Below, one piece after another: positions 49,388 through 57,372 of a stretch of 64,000 bases of DNA. Both the position numbers and the translations under genes were made by a program. Within the stretch, counting starts at the first letter, position 1, and the number at the start of each line of letters is the position of its first letter. This DNA is from a virus, in the IMG/VR virus record IMGVR_UViG_3300044611_002466, positions 62,001 to 126,000 of that record; one strand, written 5' to 3'. The notes under the pieces were generated by a model. The model worked only from the letters and a program-made list of their open reading frames with translations. It made no database searches and was not told the DNA's origin.

Positions 49388-49698
49388 ACGTTGCTCCTGG
49401 CCTTCCAGCGCTTCCAGCTCTCGCAGAGCGCCGGGATGTAACAGTGGTACATGGACTGCCTGGGGCCGTTGATGGCCGCCAAGCTCTCATCCCAGCAGCG
49501 GTCGGACAGCGTCATGGACGCGTAGTCCGGTCCGTTGTTGCCGAAGCGTGCGATGCAACAGGTGTGCGGCCCCTCGTCGGTGACGAGGCTATCCGCACAC
49601 CTGTAGTGGTCGAGAATCCGCCCATCGCTCTCCGACTGGCCGAGGTACACGCAGGCCTCGCAGTCGTGGGTGTAGGCGGGAAGCTGTTCTACCGCCAT
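49384..49698 (-). CDS. Unknown cysteine-rich 104-residue protein
   Basis: ATG at 49698. Begins MAVEQLPAYTHDCEACVYLG, with CEAC and several further Cys (GPHTCCIARFG, YHCYIPALC), so it may bind zinc or an Fe-S cluster. No family recognised. Overlaps the bL12-like gene by 10 bases. Confidence 0.6.
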   Translation of the reverse strand: MAVEQLPAYTHDCEACVYLGQSESDGRILDHYRCADSLVTDEGPHTCCIARFGNNGPDYASMTLSDRCWDESLAAINGPRQSMYHCYIPALCESWKRWKARSNV

Positions 49699-50039
49699 TC
49701 GATGTGCGCTCCCGCAGCCATCAGCCGCTGCACGACCAAGTTGGTCAGGTGGTACTTCCCGAGGCAGAAGGGCAGGGGGTTGTCCTCCACCATGGCCTTG
49801 ATTTGCGTCAGTCCTTCCTCAGGGCGGAGCTCTCGGAGCAGAGCGATGGCCTCCACTTTGCCGACCATGTAGCGGCGAGAGTTCGGCAGGGGCAGGCGGT
49901 GGTGCACGTTGGGGGGCAGCGCCAGAAGCCACAGCTCCATCCGAGGGTCCGTCTCGTTCAGTAGGGAGAGCACTTCGGTCCGCAGGTTGTTCAGTCCCGC
50001 CAAGAGCTCCTGGAGCTTCTTCTTCTGCTCATCGGTCAT
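49689..50039 (-). CDS. Ribosomal protein bL12 C-terminal domain-like protein
   Basis: 116 residues from ATG 50039 (GGAGG upstream). Residues about 57-116 (YMVGKVEAIALLRELRPEEG, LTQIKAMVEDNPLPF and MAAGAHIEW) align with the bL12 C-terminal domain pattern KVxVIKxVR...GLKEAKxxVExxP...AGAxVE. In ribosomes this domain recruits translation factors. The N-terminal 55 residues are a different helical region, not a bL12 dimerisation domain by eye. It may attach to host ribosomes or factors. It begins a transcript with CATAAG. Confidence 0.8.
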   Translation of the reverse strand: MTDEQKKKLQELLAGLNNLRTEVLSLLNETDPRMELWLLALPPNVHHRLPLPNSRRYMVGKVEAIALLRELRPEEGLTQIKAMVEDNPLPFCLGKYHLTNLVVQRLMAAGAHIEWR

Positions 50040-50061
50040 GATGTCATTTACCTCCGCACTT

Positions 50062-50067
50062 CTTATG
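50062..50067 (-). promoter_or_regulatory. CATAAG promoter element
   Basis: GTTTTGGACATAAGAAG on the minus strand, 22 bases before ATG 50039. TTTCTTTAGCTC and a hairpin lie upstream. Confidence 0.7.
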
Positions 50068-50093
50068 TCCAAAACGACGCAGAGCTAAAGAAA

Positions 50094-50112
50094 CAGGGCC
50101 CGAAGTGCCCTG
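50094..50112 (-). terminator. Terminator at operon junction
   Basis: Arms CAGGGC / GCCCTG with 7-base loop; minus strand continues TTTCTTTAGC. It follows the stop of the 50140-50826 gene by 28 bases. Confidence 0.75.
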
Positions 50113-50139
50113 CCTCCCCGAAGACCAGCGGCGGGTCCT

Positions 50140-50826
50140 CTACTCCTTGGGAGGGTGCTTGATGAAGCGCGCCTCGAGCACATGGGCGGTGCGGAACTCT
50201 CCCTCCGTGCGTGGGAGCAGGAAGCGCGGGGTGCCGCCCTCGGTCTCTTCGTCGAGGAGCCGCAGGATGGTCTCCAGGTCCCGACCCTGGATGACCTGAG
50301 CGGGGTCGACCCCTGCCCATAGGGGAACTCCGTTGGCGCCACCCATGTCGAACATGCCCACTCGAGGGGCACTGGACTCCACTCCCACTGCGAACACGTA
50401 GCGCCGCCCTCGCCAGTTCGGGTCTCCTCCGCTGAAGAGCACCTCCATGATCGCGTCCTTGCGGGTGACCATGAGGCTGTCCGGGCCCCTCGAGTGGTGA
50501 GTCCGCCAGCGTCCCTTCACCATCTCGCGCCAGCCGTCGCCGGGCATGATGAATCCGCAGCCCCCCTTATTCGTGCGACCCCGGGTGTTCACGCGTACGG
50601 CCACCCCCTTGGTCTGTGGTTTGCTCAGAGAGAAGGCGTCGATGTGCATGTACGCCTCTCCCTCGTCAACGAGCTCCCCCAGGAGCCCTCCTGCGGAGTA
50701 GTTGCAGATCCGAATCTCGGTACCACCAGCCGTTCCCGCGTCGCCGAATGTCGACGTGCGCTGAACGAGGTCATCCACCGGGACGCCCGTGGTGATGCCG
50801 TACGGCTCAGCCGTGTAGAAGTGCAT
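50140..50826 (-). CDS. Unknown 228-residue protein
   Basis: ATG at 50826. Begins MHFYTAEPYGITTGVPVDDL; beta-rich, no Cys clusters, ending with FRTAHVLEARFIKHPP. No family recognised. Confidence 0.6.
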   Translation of the reverse strand: MHFYTAEPYGITTGVPVDDLVQRTSTFGDAGTAGGTEIRICNYSAGGLLGELVDEGEAYMHIDAFSLSKPQTKGVAVRVNTRGRTNKGGCGFIMPGDGWREMVKGRWRTHHSRGPDSLMVTRKDAIMEVLFSGGDPNWRGRRYVFAVGVESSAPRVGMFDMGGANGVPLWAGVDPAQVIQGRDLETILRLLDEETEGGTPRFLLPRTEGEFRTAHVLEARFIKHPPKE

Positions 50827-50869
50827 TTCGCCTCCAGATAGTGGAAGGCCTCGCTGACACGCAGAGCCC

Positions 50870-51184
50870 CTATGGCCTGCGCTCCGCGGCGACCTTGTCG
50901 TAGTACCGTTCCTTGCAGCGCAGGGCCTTCTGCGCCCGCCCCAGCAGCGCCTCGAGCCCGGCCTCGTCGAGTTCAGGGGGACAGCTCGAGGAGCGGTGGA
51001 CGATGCCCCTCCAGATACCCCAGTGGGGCGGCCTGGTGACTTCACCTGCCCGCGCCTTCCACTGCCCCGTCGCGTTGACTGTGAAGGCGACCAGCCCGTG
51101 GTCGAAGGCGATCACCTCGAACCCACCCTCCCGATACGTGGGCCGCTTGGTGCCCTCGATGATAGCGCCCGTTGGAGTCGTCAT
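50870..51184 (-). CDS. Unknown 104-residue protein
   Basis: ATG at 51184, overlapping the previous stop. Begins MTTPTGAIIEGTKRPTYREG; beta-rich then a helix (LEALLGRAQKALRCKERYYD). No family recognised. Confidence 0.6.
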   Translation of the reverse strand: MTTPTGAIIEGTKRPTYREGGFEVIAFDHGLVAFTVNATGQWKARAGEVTRPPHWGIWRGIVHRSSSCPPELDEAGLEALLGRAQKALRCKERYYDKVAAERRP

Positions 51185-51507
51185 ACCGGGTCTCGTCCCC
51201 AGGCCTCGAGCTCGACATGAAGCGAGAGCACCTGCGAGTCGGGCCGTCGGATCCATCCGCGCTTGCTCACCTCGAACCAAGGGACCTGCTCAACTACCCG
51301 CAGATGCTGGGCGCTGACCGCGTGCTGTATGCAGACCAACCCGAGCAAGTCGGGCGTCATGAACATGTCCCCCACCATGGGCACCGTGTCGAAGTCCACC
51401 TGAGTCACGGCGGTGCGCACGTGCCCGAAGTTCTCGAGCTCGCGGGGCCACCTGCGCACCAAGTCCTTTCGTACGTGCATGCTCAACCAGATACTGTTCT
51501 TCAGCAT
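51181..51507 (-). CDS. Unknown 108-residue protein
   Basis: ATG at 51507. Begins MLKNSIWLSMHVRKDLVRRW, mixed; a VDFDTVPMVGDMFMTPDLL middle. No family recognised. Overlaps neighbours. Confidence 0.6.
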   Translation of the reverse strand: MLKNSIWLSMHVRKDLVRRWPRELENFGHVRTAVTQVDFDTVPMVGDMFMTPDLLGLVCIQHAVSAQHLRVVEQVPWFEVSKRGWIRRPDSQVLSLHVELEAWGRDPV

Positions 51508-51986
51508 GTCTCTTCTTCCTCCTCCTCTTCCCCCTCTTCATCCCCGTAAGGGGCGGGCGGCGGCTGCCACGTCGCTTCGAGGAGCTCCCGGAGCTTGATC
51601 ATCTCCTTCAGGGCCTTCTCGGTCTGCGCGATGATCTCGTCACTGGCGCGGCCGCAGTCGTAGGGGTCGTTGTTCCGCCCAGTGAAGATTCGCGCATTCT
51701 CTCCCCAGATCTGTCCGACGAGCTTCTTCGCTCCCGCCCGCCTCTTGCGGTCCTCGTCGACTTCACCGATACGGAGGTCGAGGAGACCGTCCGGTGCCGG
51801 CACCCACTCTGGGGACGGCCGGATCGTCCAGACACGTCGGCCGTCTTCTGCAAACAGGCCCCCGCCAACTCGGTAGACAGGAAGACCCTCGAACAGCCGC
51901 CCCTTTCTGGCGAGCTTCGCCACGTCGAAGGTCACGACGTCCCTCACACTTTCCACCTGATATTCTTTTCCTTCTTGGATCTTCAC
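51501..51986 (-). CDS. Unknown 161-residue protein with acidic tail
   Basis: GTG at 51986 with GAGAGGTGAA upstream (GTG 51992 possible). Begins MKIQEGKEYQVESVRDVV; beta-rich start, then a helix, ending with the acidic tail DEEGEEEEEEETC. No family recognised. Confidence 0.6.
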   Translation of the reverse strand: MKIQEGKEYQVESVRDVVTFDVAKLARKGRLFEGLPVYRVGGGLFAEDGRRVWTIRPSPEWVPAPDGLLDLRIGEVDEDRKRRAGAKKLVGQIWGENARIFTGRNNDPYDCGRASDEIIAQTEKALKEMIKLRELLEATWQPPPAPYGDEEGEEEEEEETC

Positions 51987-52003
51987 GTTCACCTCTCGAG
52001 GTT

Positions 52004-52009
52004 CTTATG
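52004..52009 (-). promoter_or_regulatory. CATAAG promoter element
   Basis: GGGGCATAAGAACC on the minus strand, 17 bases before GTG 51986. TCTCTTAGCC follows the terminator upstream. Confidence 0.65.
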
Positions 52010-52041
52010 CCCCATTCCATCGCATTTCACGGGGCTAAGAG

Positions 52042-52069
52042 ACAGAGCCCGTCTTGACGACGAGCCCTG
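52042..52069 (-). terminator. Terminator at operon junction
   Basis: Arms ACAGAGCCCGTC / GACGAGCCCTGT (12 bases, with two G-U type pairs), 5-base loop; minus strand continues CTCTTAGCC. Located 8 bases after the stop of the 52077-52634 gene. Confidence 0.8.
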
Positions 52070-52076
52070 TCAGTAC

Positions 52077-52634
52077 TCACCCCCCGCGAGGAACGGCGTC
52101 GAACTGCACCAGCCTGTGTACGCTGAAGCATCGACCTTCGTGGCCGGGCTCGAGATTGCAGGCCAGGGCGCGCTCGTCATCGACCCCGCAGCAGTACACC
52201 CGCACACGCAGTCCTACCTCGGCGCGTATCGAGACCCGTGCTCCCTCGGGAGTGTTCGCGCGCAGCCACTCACGGAAGGACGCCTCCAGCGCGGCCTCCA
52301 TGTCTTTCGCAGGGACGTCCGCCGCGACCGCAGGACGGCTGTTGAGTTGCCCTTGAAGTCGCTCGACCTCCTCCACCAGAGCCTGCACGTCGTGCGGAGC
52401 GGTGTGAACGTAGCTCGACCACGCCCTGGCCCTGCTGAGCCGAGCCGCCTCTGCGGGGCAGTCCTTCTGGTGCCACCAGGGGTGGCCATAGCGGCAGCCA
52501 CAGGCCACGCAGACGCCTTCCCCCTTGGGCCGCCCAGGCAGCACCCTGAGCTTGGGCTGGCCTTCGTCGAGGTACTCGGAGGGCCCGATGGAGGCCAGCC
52601 GCGCCTTAATCTCGTCGAGGTTGAAGTCAGCCAT
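52077..52634 (-). CDS. Unknown 185-residue protein
   Basis: ATG at 52634 in a TGATG overlap. Begins MADFNLDEIKARLASIGPSE; contains CVACGCRYGHPWWHQKDC, a zinc-ribbon-like cluster, an acidic/helical central part (VQALVEEVERLQGQL) and a second Cys pair (VYCCG...AC). No family recognised. Confidence 0.6.
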   Translation of the reverse strand: MADFNLDEIKARLASIGPSEYLDEGQPKLRVLPGRPKGEGVCVACGCRYGHPWWHQKDCPAEAARLSRARAWSSYVHTAPHDVQALVEEVERLQGQLNSRPAVAADVPAKDMEAALEASFREWLRANTPEGARVSIRAEVGLRVRVYCCGVDDERALACNLEPGHEGRCFSVHRLVQFDAVPRGG

Positions 52635-53077
52635 CAGCTGATTTCGTCGACGAAGAGAGCGACGTCGAGCGCCCCCGGCACGAGCTCCACGCGGGACGTG
52701 CCCTCGGTGATCTCGATGATGTCGACGTACACCACCCCGATCCGCGGGCTCACCGTCCGGACGAAGAGCATGCCGTCGATCTCCTGCGCCCAGAGCGGCA
52801 TGTTCAGTTTGTTCCACATGGGGGCGTCCCCTCCCGCCCAGATCCGGATAGGGAGCTTGCTCGAGCTCTTCGACTCGCCCGGCACCCTGGCGCACATGTT
52901 GAAGCCCCTCGGCATCCCCAGCGCGAGGGTGTGGCGGAAGTCCATCGTCGTCCCGCACACGTGACTGTCGCAGCTGAGGCCATATGCCGTGCTCGGCTTG
53001 TACTCCCCGCAGTCCGTATTGCTGCCGCACACGCAGCCGGGACACACGTACTTCTCAAGAATCGACTTCGCGTCCAT
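52634..53077 (-). CDS. Unknown cysteine-rich 147-residue protein
   Basis: ATG at 53077. Begins MDAKSILEKYVCPGCVCGSN, with CPGCVC, C (DC), C (SC) and C, likely zinc-binding, and a beta-rich C-terminal half (GVVYVDIIEITEGTSRVEL). No family recognised. Confidence 0.6.
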   Translation of the reverse strand: MDAKSILEKYVCPGCVCGSNTDCGEYKPSTAYGLSCDSHVCGTTMDFRHTLALGMPRGFNMCARVPGESKSSSKLPIRIWAGGDAPMWNKLNMPLWAQEIDGMLFVRTVSPRIGVVYVDIIEITEGTSRVELVPGALDVALFVDEIS

Positions 53078-53562
53078 CAGGTCTTCTCCTTGGGTGGCGC
53101 ACTCTGCGCCTGTTGTTGTATTCGGGCTTGCTCGCGGAACTCCTCTGTGGTGAAGAGGTAGTACCCGTTGTGGACCAGCACGTTCGGGGTCGACCCCCAG
53201 GTGGCTGGGATCCAGTCTTCGCGCGGGTCGAGGCGACCGGCGTCAAACTCGCGGTCTTGGTAAGAGGCGCACGACTCGCCCACTTCACGCACCACAAGCT
53301 CGCCAAGGACGTTGACGATCTCGTAGATCATGCCCGCCTTCAGCAGGCCCTGGACGTTCTTGCCCAGGATGAGCTGACCGTCCGAGCGCACGGCCAGGCG
53401 CGCGACCGCAGCCTCTTGGCCCTTGGCCGGGGCGCGCTGACTCCCTCCACACGCCGGGCAGGTCTCCCAGCCGCGGCCCCAGCCGATGAACACCATGCCG
53501 GCTGGATGGTTGACCTCACCCGCCCTCGGTGCACAGCTCTGACACTGCCCTTTGTCCTTCAT
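53077..53562 (-). CDS. Unknown 161-residue zinc-ribbon-like protein
   Basis: ATG at 53562. Begins MKDKGQCQSCAPRAGEVNHP then CPACGG about residue 40; the middle (LILGKNVQGLLKAGMIYEIV) is beta-rich and the C-terminus is a long helix. No family recognised. Confidence 0.6.
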   Translation of the reverse strand: MKDKGQCQSCAPRAGEVNHPAGMVFIGWGRGWETCPACGGSQRAPAKGQEAAVARLAVRSDGQLILGKNVQGLLKAGMIYEIVNVLGELVVREVGESCASYQDREFDAGRLDPREDWIPATWGSTPNVLVHNGYYLFTTEEFREQARIQQQAQSAPPKEKT

Positions 53563-53572
53563 AGTGACCCCC

Positions 53573-53929
53573 TCAATACATGATCTGGCGCCAAGCGCGC
53601 TCGGCCGTGAGACGGGAGAGCGCGTCCTTCTGGTGTTCATGGTGCAGCGCCTTCACCGCATTGGCCCGCGCCACCTCCCAGGTCTGGCTGAACAGCTCCT
53701 TGCCGTGCATCCTGAGCAGGGCACGGCTGTTCTCGGGCGTGGCGATCTCGGGAGGCAGCTCCGCCTTCGCGAGCAGCTGCATGACGGCCTCTCGAGCCGA
53801 ACTCGGGTCTACGACCTCTCCGTGGTTCTCGTAGTGTGCGGCGATCAGACGAATCACTGCCCACCCCGCCATCACGCCCACGAACCGCTCGAAGGTCTTG
53901 ACATCCCGCAGGATCTCTTCGTTCATCAT
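53573..53929 (-). CDS. Unknown 118-residue helical protein
   Basis: ATG at 53929, overlapping the upstream TGA. Begins MMNEEILRDVKTFERFVGVM; a helical protein with a hydrophobic AGWAVIRLIAAHYE segment. No family recognised. Confidence 0.6.
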   Translation of the reverse strand: MMNEEILRDVKTFERFVGVMAGWAVIRLIAAHYENHGEVVDPSSAREAVMQLLAKAELPPEIATPENSRALLRMHGKELFSQTWEVARANAVKALHHEHQKDALSRLTAERAWRQIMY

Positions 53930-54189
53930 CGTACCGCCTCGAACGTGCCTTTCACTCGGTGGACCTGTATGGTACGCGACAGCAGATGCACCTTGCCGTT
54001 GTCGATACTGACGACGAGCCGCAGCTCCTTGGTGATGATGTCGTTGAGGCCCTTCACGCTCTCCGGGTTCAACGGCATGTAGATCCGGTTTGCTTCCTCG
54101 CGTACATTCACATGCTGCAGCCTAAACGTGTCTCCATCGTCAAGATCGCTGAGCAGGAGTCCGGGGTTTGTCTTGAAGGTGACGTCCAT
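53926..54189 (-). CDS. Unknown 87-residue protein
   Basis: ATG at 54189. Begins MDVTFKTNPGLLLSDLDDGD; beta-rich with a helical middle. No family recognised. Confidence 0.6.
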   Translation of the reverse strand: MDVTFKTNPGLLLSDLDDGDTFRLQHVNVREEANRIYMPLNPESVKGLNDIITKELRLVVSIDNGKVHLLSRTIQVHRVKGTFEAVR

Positions 54190-54431
54190 TAGTCCTTCCT
54201 CTTGGTGGTCTTCTCTTCGGTCTCGGCCCACAGCTCCTCGAGCTTGTGGCGCAGGGGGATGTCACAGCCCTTGTTCATGGGCTCGATCTTCATGATGAGG
54301 CCATCGCCTCGGGAGGGGACGAGCACACCTCTGGCGATGAAGCCGTAGTTCTCTTCCTTCAGGTACTTGCGGAGGTTCGAGTCCTCGATGATCAAGTACT
54401 TCGGCCCCTCTTCTCCGCTTTCGTCCGTCAT
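54189..54431 (-). CDS. Unknown 80-residue protein
   Basis: ATG at 54431. Begins MTDESGEEGPKYLIIEDSNL; acidic, then basic C-terminus (WAETEEKTTKRKD). No family recognised. Overlaps its neighbours. Confidence 0.6.
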   Translation of the reverse strand: MTDESGEEGPKYLIIEDSNLRKYLKEENYGFIARGVLVPSRGDGLIMKIEPMNKGCDIPLRHKLEELWAETEEKTTKRKD

Positions 54432-54730
54432 GACGACACCCCCGCAGCTTCGCACAGAGCGTCCCAGCTGGCGTCGAACATGTGACTCGCGTCCAGGCGG
54501 CGGTACGCCTGGCGCATCTTGCTCTCGTTGGGAGCGTACATCTTGCGCGCCTGCTCGTCTGTGGCGAGCACGAACTGTGCGCAGGAACAGCTGGCGTTCA
54601 GGCACTGTCGCTCAGTCTGCGGACTCGGCATGTTCTTGATGTGATCGACGTACGCGTGCCCGCAGGCACACATCGACACGCCCATAGGAGCGCCGTTGTC
54701 CGCGATGGGGTTCCTCTTCAGCTTCGGCAT
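54428..54730 (-). CDS. Unknown cysteine-rich 100-residue protein
   Basis: ATG at 54730 with GGAGGTGAAG upstream; GTG 54733 overlaps. Begins MPKLKRNPIADNGAPMGV; a metal-binding set CACGHAYVDHIKNMP, CLNASCSCAQF. First gene of a transcript. No family recognised. Confidence 0.6.
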   Translation of the reverse strand: MPKLKRNPIADNGAPMGVSMCACGHAYVDHIKNMPSPQTERQCLNASCSCAQFVLATDEQARKMYAPNESKMRQAYRRLDASHMFDASWDALCEAAGVSS

Positions 54731-54748
54731 CACTTCACCTCCGTGATG

Positions 54749-54754
54749 CTTATG
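54749..54754 (-). promoter_or_regulatory. CATAAG promoter element
   Basis: CACGGTCATAAGCATCACGG on the minus strand, 18 bases before ATG 54730. Preceded by CATTAACCC instead of TTTAGC. Confidence 0.7.
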
Positions 54755-54778
54755 ACCGTGAGTTTCACAGGGTTAATG

Positions 54779-54803
54779 AACAGAGCCCGCCACGGGTTGT
54801 TCA
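54779..54803 (-). terminator. Weak terminator candidate
   Basis: Imperfect hairpin AACAGAGCCCG / CGGGTTGTT around a 3-base loop, 6 bases after the stop of the 54809-55339 gene. No good T-tract; weakest junction of the set. Confidence 0.4.
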
Positions 54804-54808
54804 AGCAC

Positions 54809-55339
54809 TCAGCCCTTCTTCGCCGTCCGCGCGTGGTTCTCCACGTGCGCGTGGAAGCAGCGGGCGTGCTCTTCTTGCATGAACAGGGCCCAGGAGACCT
54901 TCATCCCGCGGTCGTCCGTTCCTCCTCTGCTCTGCTTCGAGTAGGCCCACCATCCGTCGGTGGGCCGTGGCCGCATGTCATCCCCCGCGCCCAGCCGCTG
55001 CCGAAGGTAGAGGGGCTCGCAGAAGCGGTAGAGCGGGTGCTCCTTCAGCTGGTCCTCGATGAGGTCCTCGGCCTCCCGCCGCTGGTCGGGCATCCCCACG
55101 TACCAGAGCTCCTGGACGATCTTGCTCTCCGCCGGCAGAGAGATCTTGTCCACGATCAGGTTCTCGAGCTCCCGGGCAAGCGCGTCCATCTGAGCGCCGA
55201 CCGTGCCGAACTCGAACTCCGCAGCACCCATCCACTCGATCTCGAAGTTCTGCCCGAGTCGGCCCTTGTAGCGGTTGTCCGGCTCCTCGCGCCACGTCAG
55301 GCGCTGTACCAAGTAGGGCCGTGCAGTCGTTGTCGTCAT
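54809..55339 (-). CDS. Unknown 176-residue protein
   Basis: ATG at 55339 with GGGAGCTGCG upstream. Begins MTTTTARPYLVQRLTWREEP; long helix with WMGAAEFEFGTVGAQMDALA (a phrase recalling phage proteins that start with a GAAEFE core), no Cys clusters. No family recognised. Confidence 0.6.
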   Translation of the reverse strand: MTTTTARPYLVQRLTWREEPDNRYKGRLGQNFEIEWMGAAEFEFGTVGAQMDALARELENLIVDKISLPAESKIVQELWYVGMPDQRREAEDLIEDQLKEHPLYRFCEPLYLRQRLGAGDDMRPRPTDGWWAYSKQSRGGTDDRGMKVSWALFMQEEHARCFHAHVENHARTAKKG

Positions 55340-55360
55340 CGCAGCTCCCATGCTCATGAA

Positions 55361-55377
55361 GAGGCCACTATGGCCTC
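55361..55377 (-). terminator. Short hairpin before the 55339 gene
   Basis: Seven-base arms GAGGCCA / TGGCCTC with a 3-base loop, followed on the minus strand by TTCATGAG. Follows the 55397-55723 gene by 20 bases. Confidence 0.5.
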
Positions 55378-55396
55378 GTTGTTGAAGTCGAAGGCG

Positions 55397-55723
55397 TTAC
55401 TGCTCTTCAAGGACGATGCCGAGGTCTTCTCCGCACAGCGCGGCTACCTCAGCAACCGCGGCCCACCAGCACGCACGATCTTCGTCGTCTTGCTCAGTCG
55501 GTTTGAGCCAATACCGCGCCCAGTCCGGCATGGCCTTTTCGTGCGGAGTGGGCATCCGTATGCGCCCGTAACCATCGGCATCTTCTCGCCGACCACACTC
55601 CTTGCACTTCGCGTAGAACTCGATGTTGTAGCCGAACGTGGCGTGGTCGTCGGCATACTGCTCACTGCCCTGCTCCCACACACCGCTGCACTCCACAGTG
55701 CGAAACCCGACGTGCCTGGTCAT
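55397..55723 (-). CDS. Unknown 108-residue protein
   Basis: ATG at 55723. Begins MTRHVGFRTVECSGVWEQGS, then a CKECGRREDADGYG zinc pair, helical C-terminus. No family recognised. Confidence 0.6.
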   Translation of the reverse strand: MTRHVGFRTVECSGVWEQGSEQYADDHATFGYNIEFYAKCKECGRREDADGYGRIRMPTPHEKAMPDWARYWLKPTEQDDEDRACWWAAVAEVAALCGEDLGIVLEEQ

Positions 55724-55729
55724 CTCGCC

Positions 55730-56041
55730 CTACCAGACGTGCACGTGGTACCAGCGCTCCTCGCGCTTACCGTTGGCGAAGGTGATGTGACAGCGCTGCA
55801 CCACCTTCGGCTTCCACAACCGTCCTTCCTGGGTCAAACGACGAAGAAGCTCGAGCATGTGCATGCCGCGCGTCTCGCTAAGACGAGGCTCATCGTGCTT
55901 CCCGAACTGCGCGCGCTCCTCCTCTGACAGCAGATGCAGAACGTCGCCGCCCGACATGCCTCCATCAGAGTGCTTGCGCTCGCCGTGTTGAACGAGGAAC
56001 AAGACACGCTCTTCCATGCCACTCTCGATACCACCCATCAT
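55730..56041 (-). CDS. Unknown 103-residue protein
   Basis: ATG at 56041 (or 56038) with GAGGTGA upstream. Begins MMGGIESGMEERVLFLVQHG; helical middle, aromatic C-terminus ending HVHVW. No family recognised. Confidence 0.55.
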   Translation of the reverse strand: MMGGIESGMEERVLFLVQHGERKHSDGGMSGGDVLHLLSEEERAQFGKHDEPRLSETRGMHMLELLRRLTQEGRLWKPKVVQRCHITFANGKREERWYHVHVW

Positions 56042-56063
56042 TCACCTCGGTTGTTGGGGACGA

Positions 56064-56270
56064 TCATGCCTGTCGGCTGAGATTCTCCACTCGTATCCGA
56101 AACGCGCAGTGCTCACAGGGCTCCACGTCTGGATGGCCCAGCAGCTTTGCGCAGTACCACTCTGGCGTGGGTCGGATGTCTGCCGCAGAAGAGCTGCAGT
56201 TCCCAGGTGGCGGAAGATGCACCCGGATGTGCATGTCGATGGAGCGAGAACCGCGCCGGTCAACGCCCAT
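56064..56270 (-). CDS. Unknown 68-residue protein, start uncertain
   Basis: ATG at 56270 lies inside the end of the sigma-like gene; a second ATG at 56234 is an alternative. Reads MGVDRRGSRSIDMHIRVHLP, with a Cys pair CEHCAF near the C-terminus. Called because of its position between two genes and good coding character of the C-terminal half. No family recognised. Confidence 0.45.
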   Translation of the reverse strand: MGVDRRGSRSIDMHIRVHLPPPGNCSSSAADIRPTPEWYCAKLLGHPDVEPCEHCAFRIRVENLSRQA

Positions 56271-57321
56271 CGGGCTTTCGCGGCAGCACGAAGCCACGGT
56301 TGCCGAGTCCCTCCCAGCCCATGGGAACGCCATTGGCGTCGAACCACGTCCTCGTCTCATGCGGGAAGAGTCCGTTGTTGTACTCGTGGGTTCCTTCCGG
56401 CCACGTCTGCCGGCACACATGCGCGAGCATGCCGAAGGGATGGGCGTCGGTGATCAGGACACGCTCCCGACCACTCTCGTTCACCCGCTTGTTGTAGATG
56501 TCCACGACCTCGTTTCTGAGGAACAGCTCGAACGTGAGGGCTCGTGCCGCAACGCGTCTGAGCCACTCGATCGTTTGCGGTCCCTGCACCCGCGGCCACT
56601 TGGTCTTCGCGGAGTCTCCCTCCCCACGCACCCACTGCGTCCAGTACTCGACCATCGCATCCACCGCATCCTTGCGCGTCCACACGTCGGTGGACATGAC
56701 GTTGAACACAGCGGCGACTTCACCACGTGGCACACGCGTGGGCGGGTCCAGCTCCTCGGCGGCTCGCAGCTTGTGCCGAATATCCATCTTGCAGCGCGAC
56801 ACGGTCGACGCTTGGATCTTCAGCAGCTCGGCGAGTCGCTGCGTGCACCCGCGCCCTGACAGGACCTCGTTGACGATGGTGCGCTCGACTTCGTCCAACT
56901 CGGGGAGGATTCGAGCCAGCCGCATCCCGATGTTCGTGTAGCCGCCTGAGCGCAGCGCCTCGTGCTCCCACAAGAGCGCCGTATCCGGAGCGTTCTTGAT
57001 GACGAAGCGGCGCAGCCCCCGCAGCTGCATGTGGATGTGCGTCCACAGCGTGCTGCGCCCAGGCACCCACGTCTCACACGCCACGTGAACCAGCTGCCAC
57101 GCGTACATGTTCAGACTGCTCTCTTCCACCCTGCTCGCCTTGTACTTTTCGATCTCCGCACCAACTCGCGCGGAGAAGTGCTCGACCAGCGCATCGGACA
57201 GCCCATCCTTCGTCACACTCCACACCCCCCAGACCGCAGCGTCATGCACATGCGCCAGAACGCGCGCCTTCTCTTCTTCCACTTCCATCTCTTCCACGAC
57301 CTGCTCTGACGACTGATACAT
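56260..57321 (-). CDS. Possible phage sigma-factor-like protein
   Basis: 353 residues from ATG 57321 (GGAGGTGAAG upstream). Residues about 138-187 (ILPELDEVERTIVNEVLSGR, CTQRLAELLKIQASTVSRC, then MDIRHKL) look like sigma70 region 4, with the helix-turn-helix that meets the -35 or activators. A preceding Trp/aromatic segment (about 72-112) could be region 2-like. The C-terminal 160 residues are unknown. It opens a transcript with CATAAG and is the best candidate to read that element. I could not verify region 2 by eye; a non-sigma HTH regulator is the alternative. Confidence 0.45.
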   Translation of the reverse strand: MYQSSEQVVEEMEVEEEKARVLAHVHDAAVWGVWSVTKDGLSDALVEHFSARVGAEIEKYKASRVEESSLNMYAWQLVHVACETWVPGRSTLWTHIHMQLRGLRRFVIKNAPDTALLWEHEALRSGGYTNIGMRLARILPELDEVERTIVNEVLSGRGCTQRLAELLKIQASTVSRCKMDIRHKLRAAEELDPPTRVPRGEVAAVFNVMSTDVWTRKDAVDAMVEYWTQWVRGEGDSAKTKWPRVQGPQTIEWLRRVAARALTFELFLRNEVVDIYNKRVNESGRERVLITDAHPFGMLAHVCRQTWPEGTHEYNNGLFPHETRTWFDANGVPMGWEGLGNRGFVLPRKPDGR

Positions 57322-57337
57322 CTTCACCTCCGTCACC

Positions 57338-57343
57338 CTTATG
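57338..57343 (-). promoter_or_regulatory. CATAAG promoter element
   Basis: TGCACGTCATAAGGGTGACG on the minus strand, 16 bases before ATG 57321. Preceded by TTCTTAGCTC and the hairpin at 57373-57387. Confidence 0.7.
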
Positions 57344-57372
57344 ACGTGCATTCCTTGGAGCTAAGAACAGGG

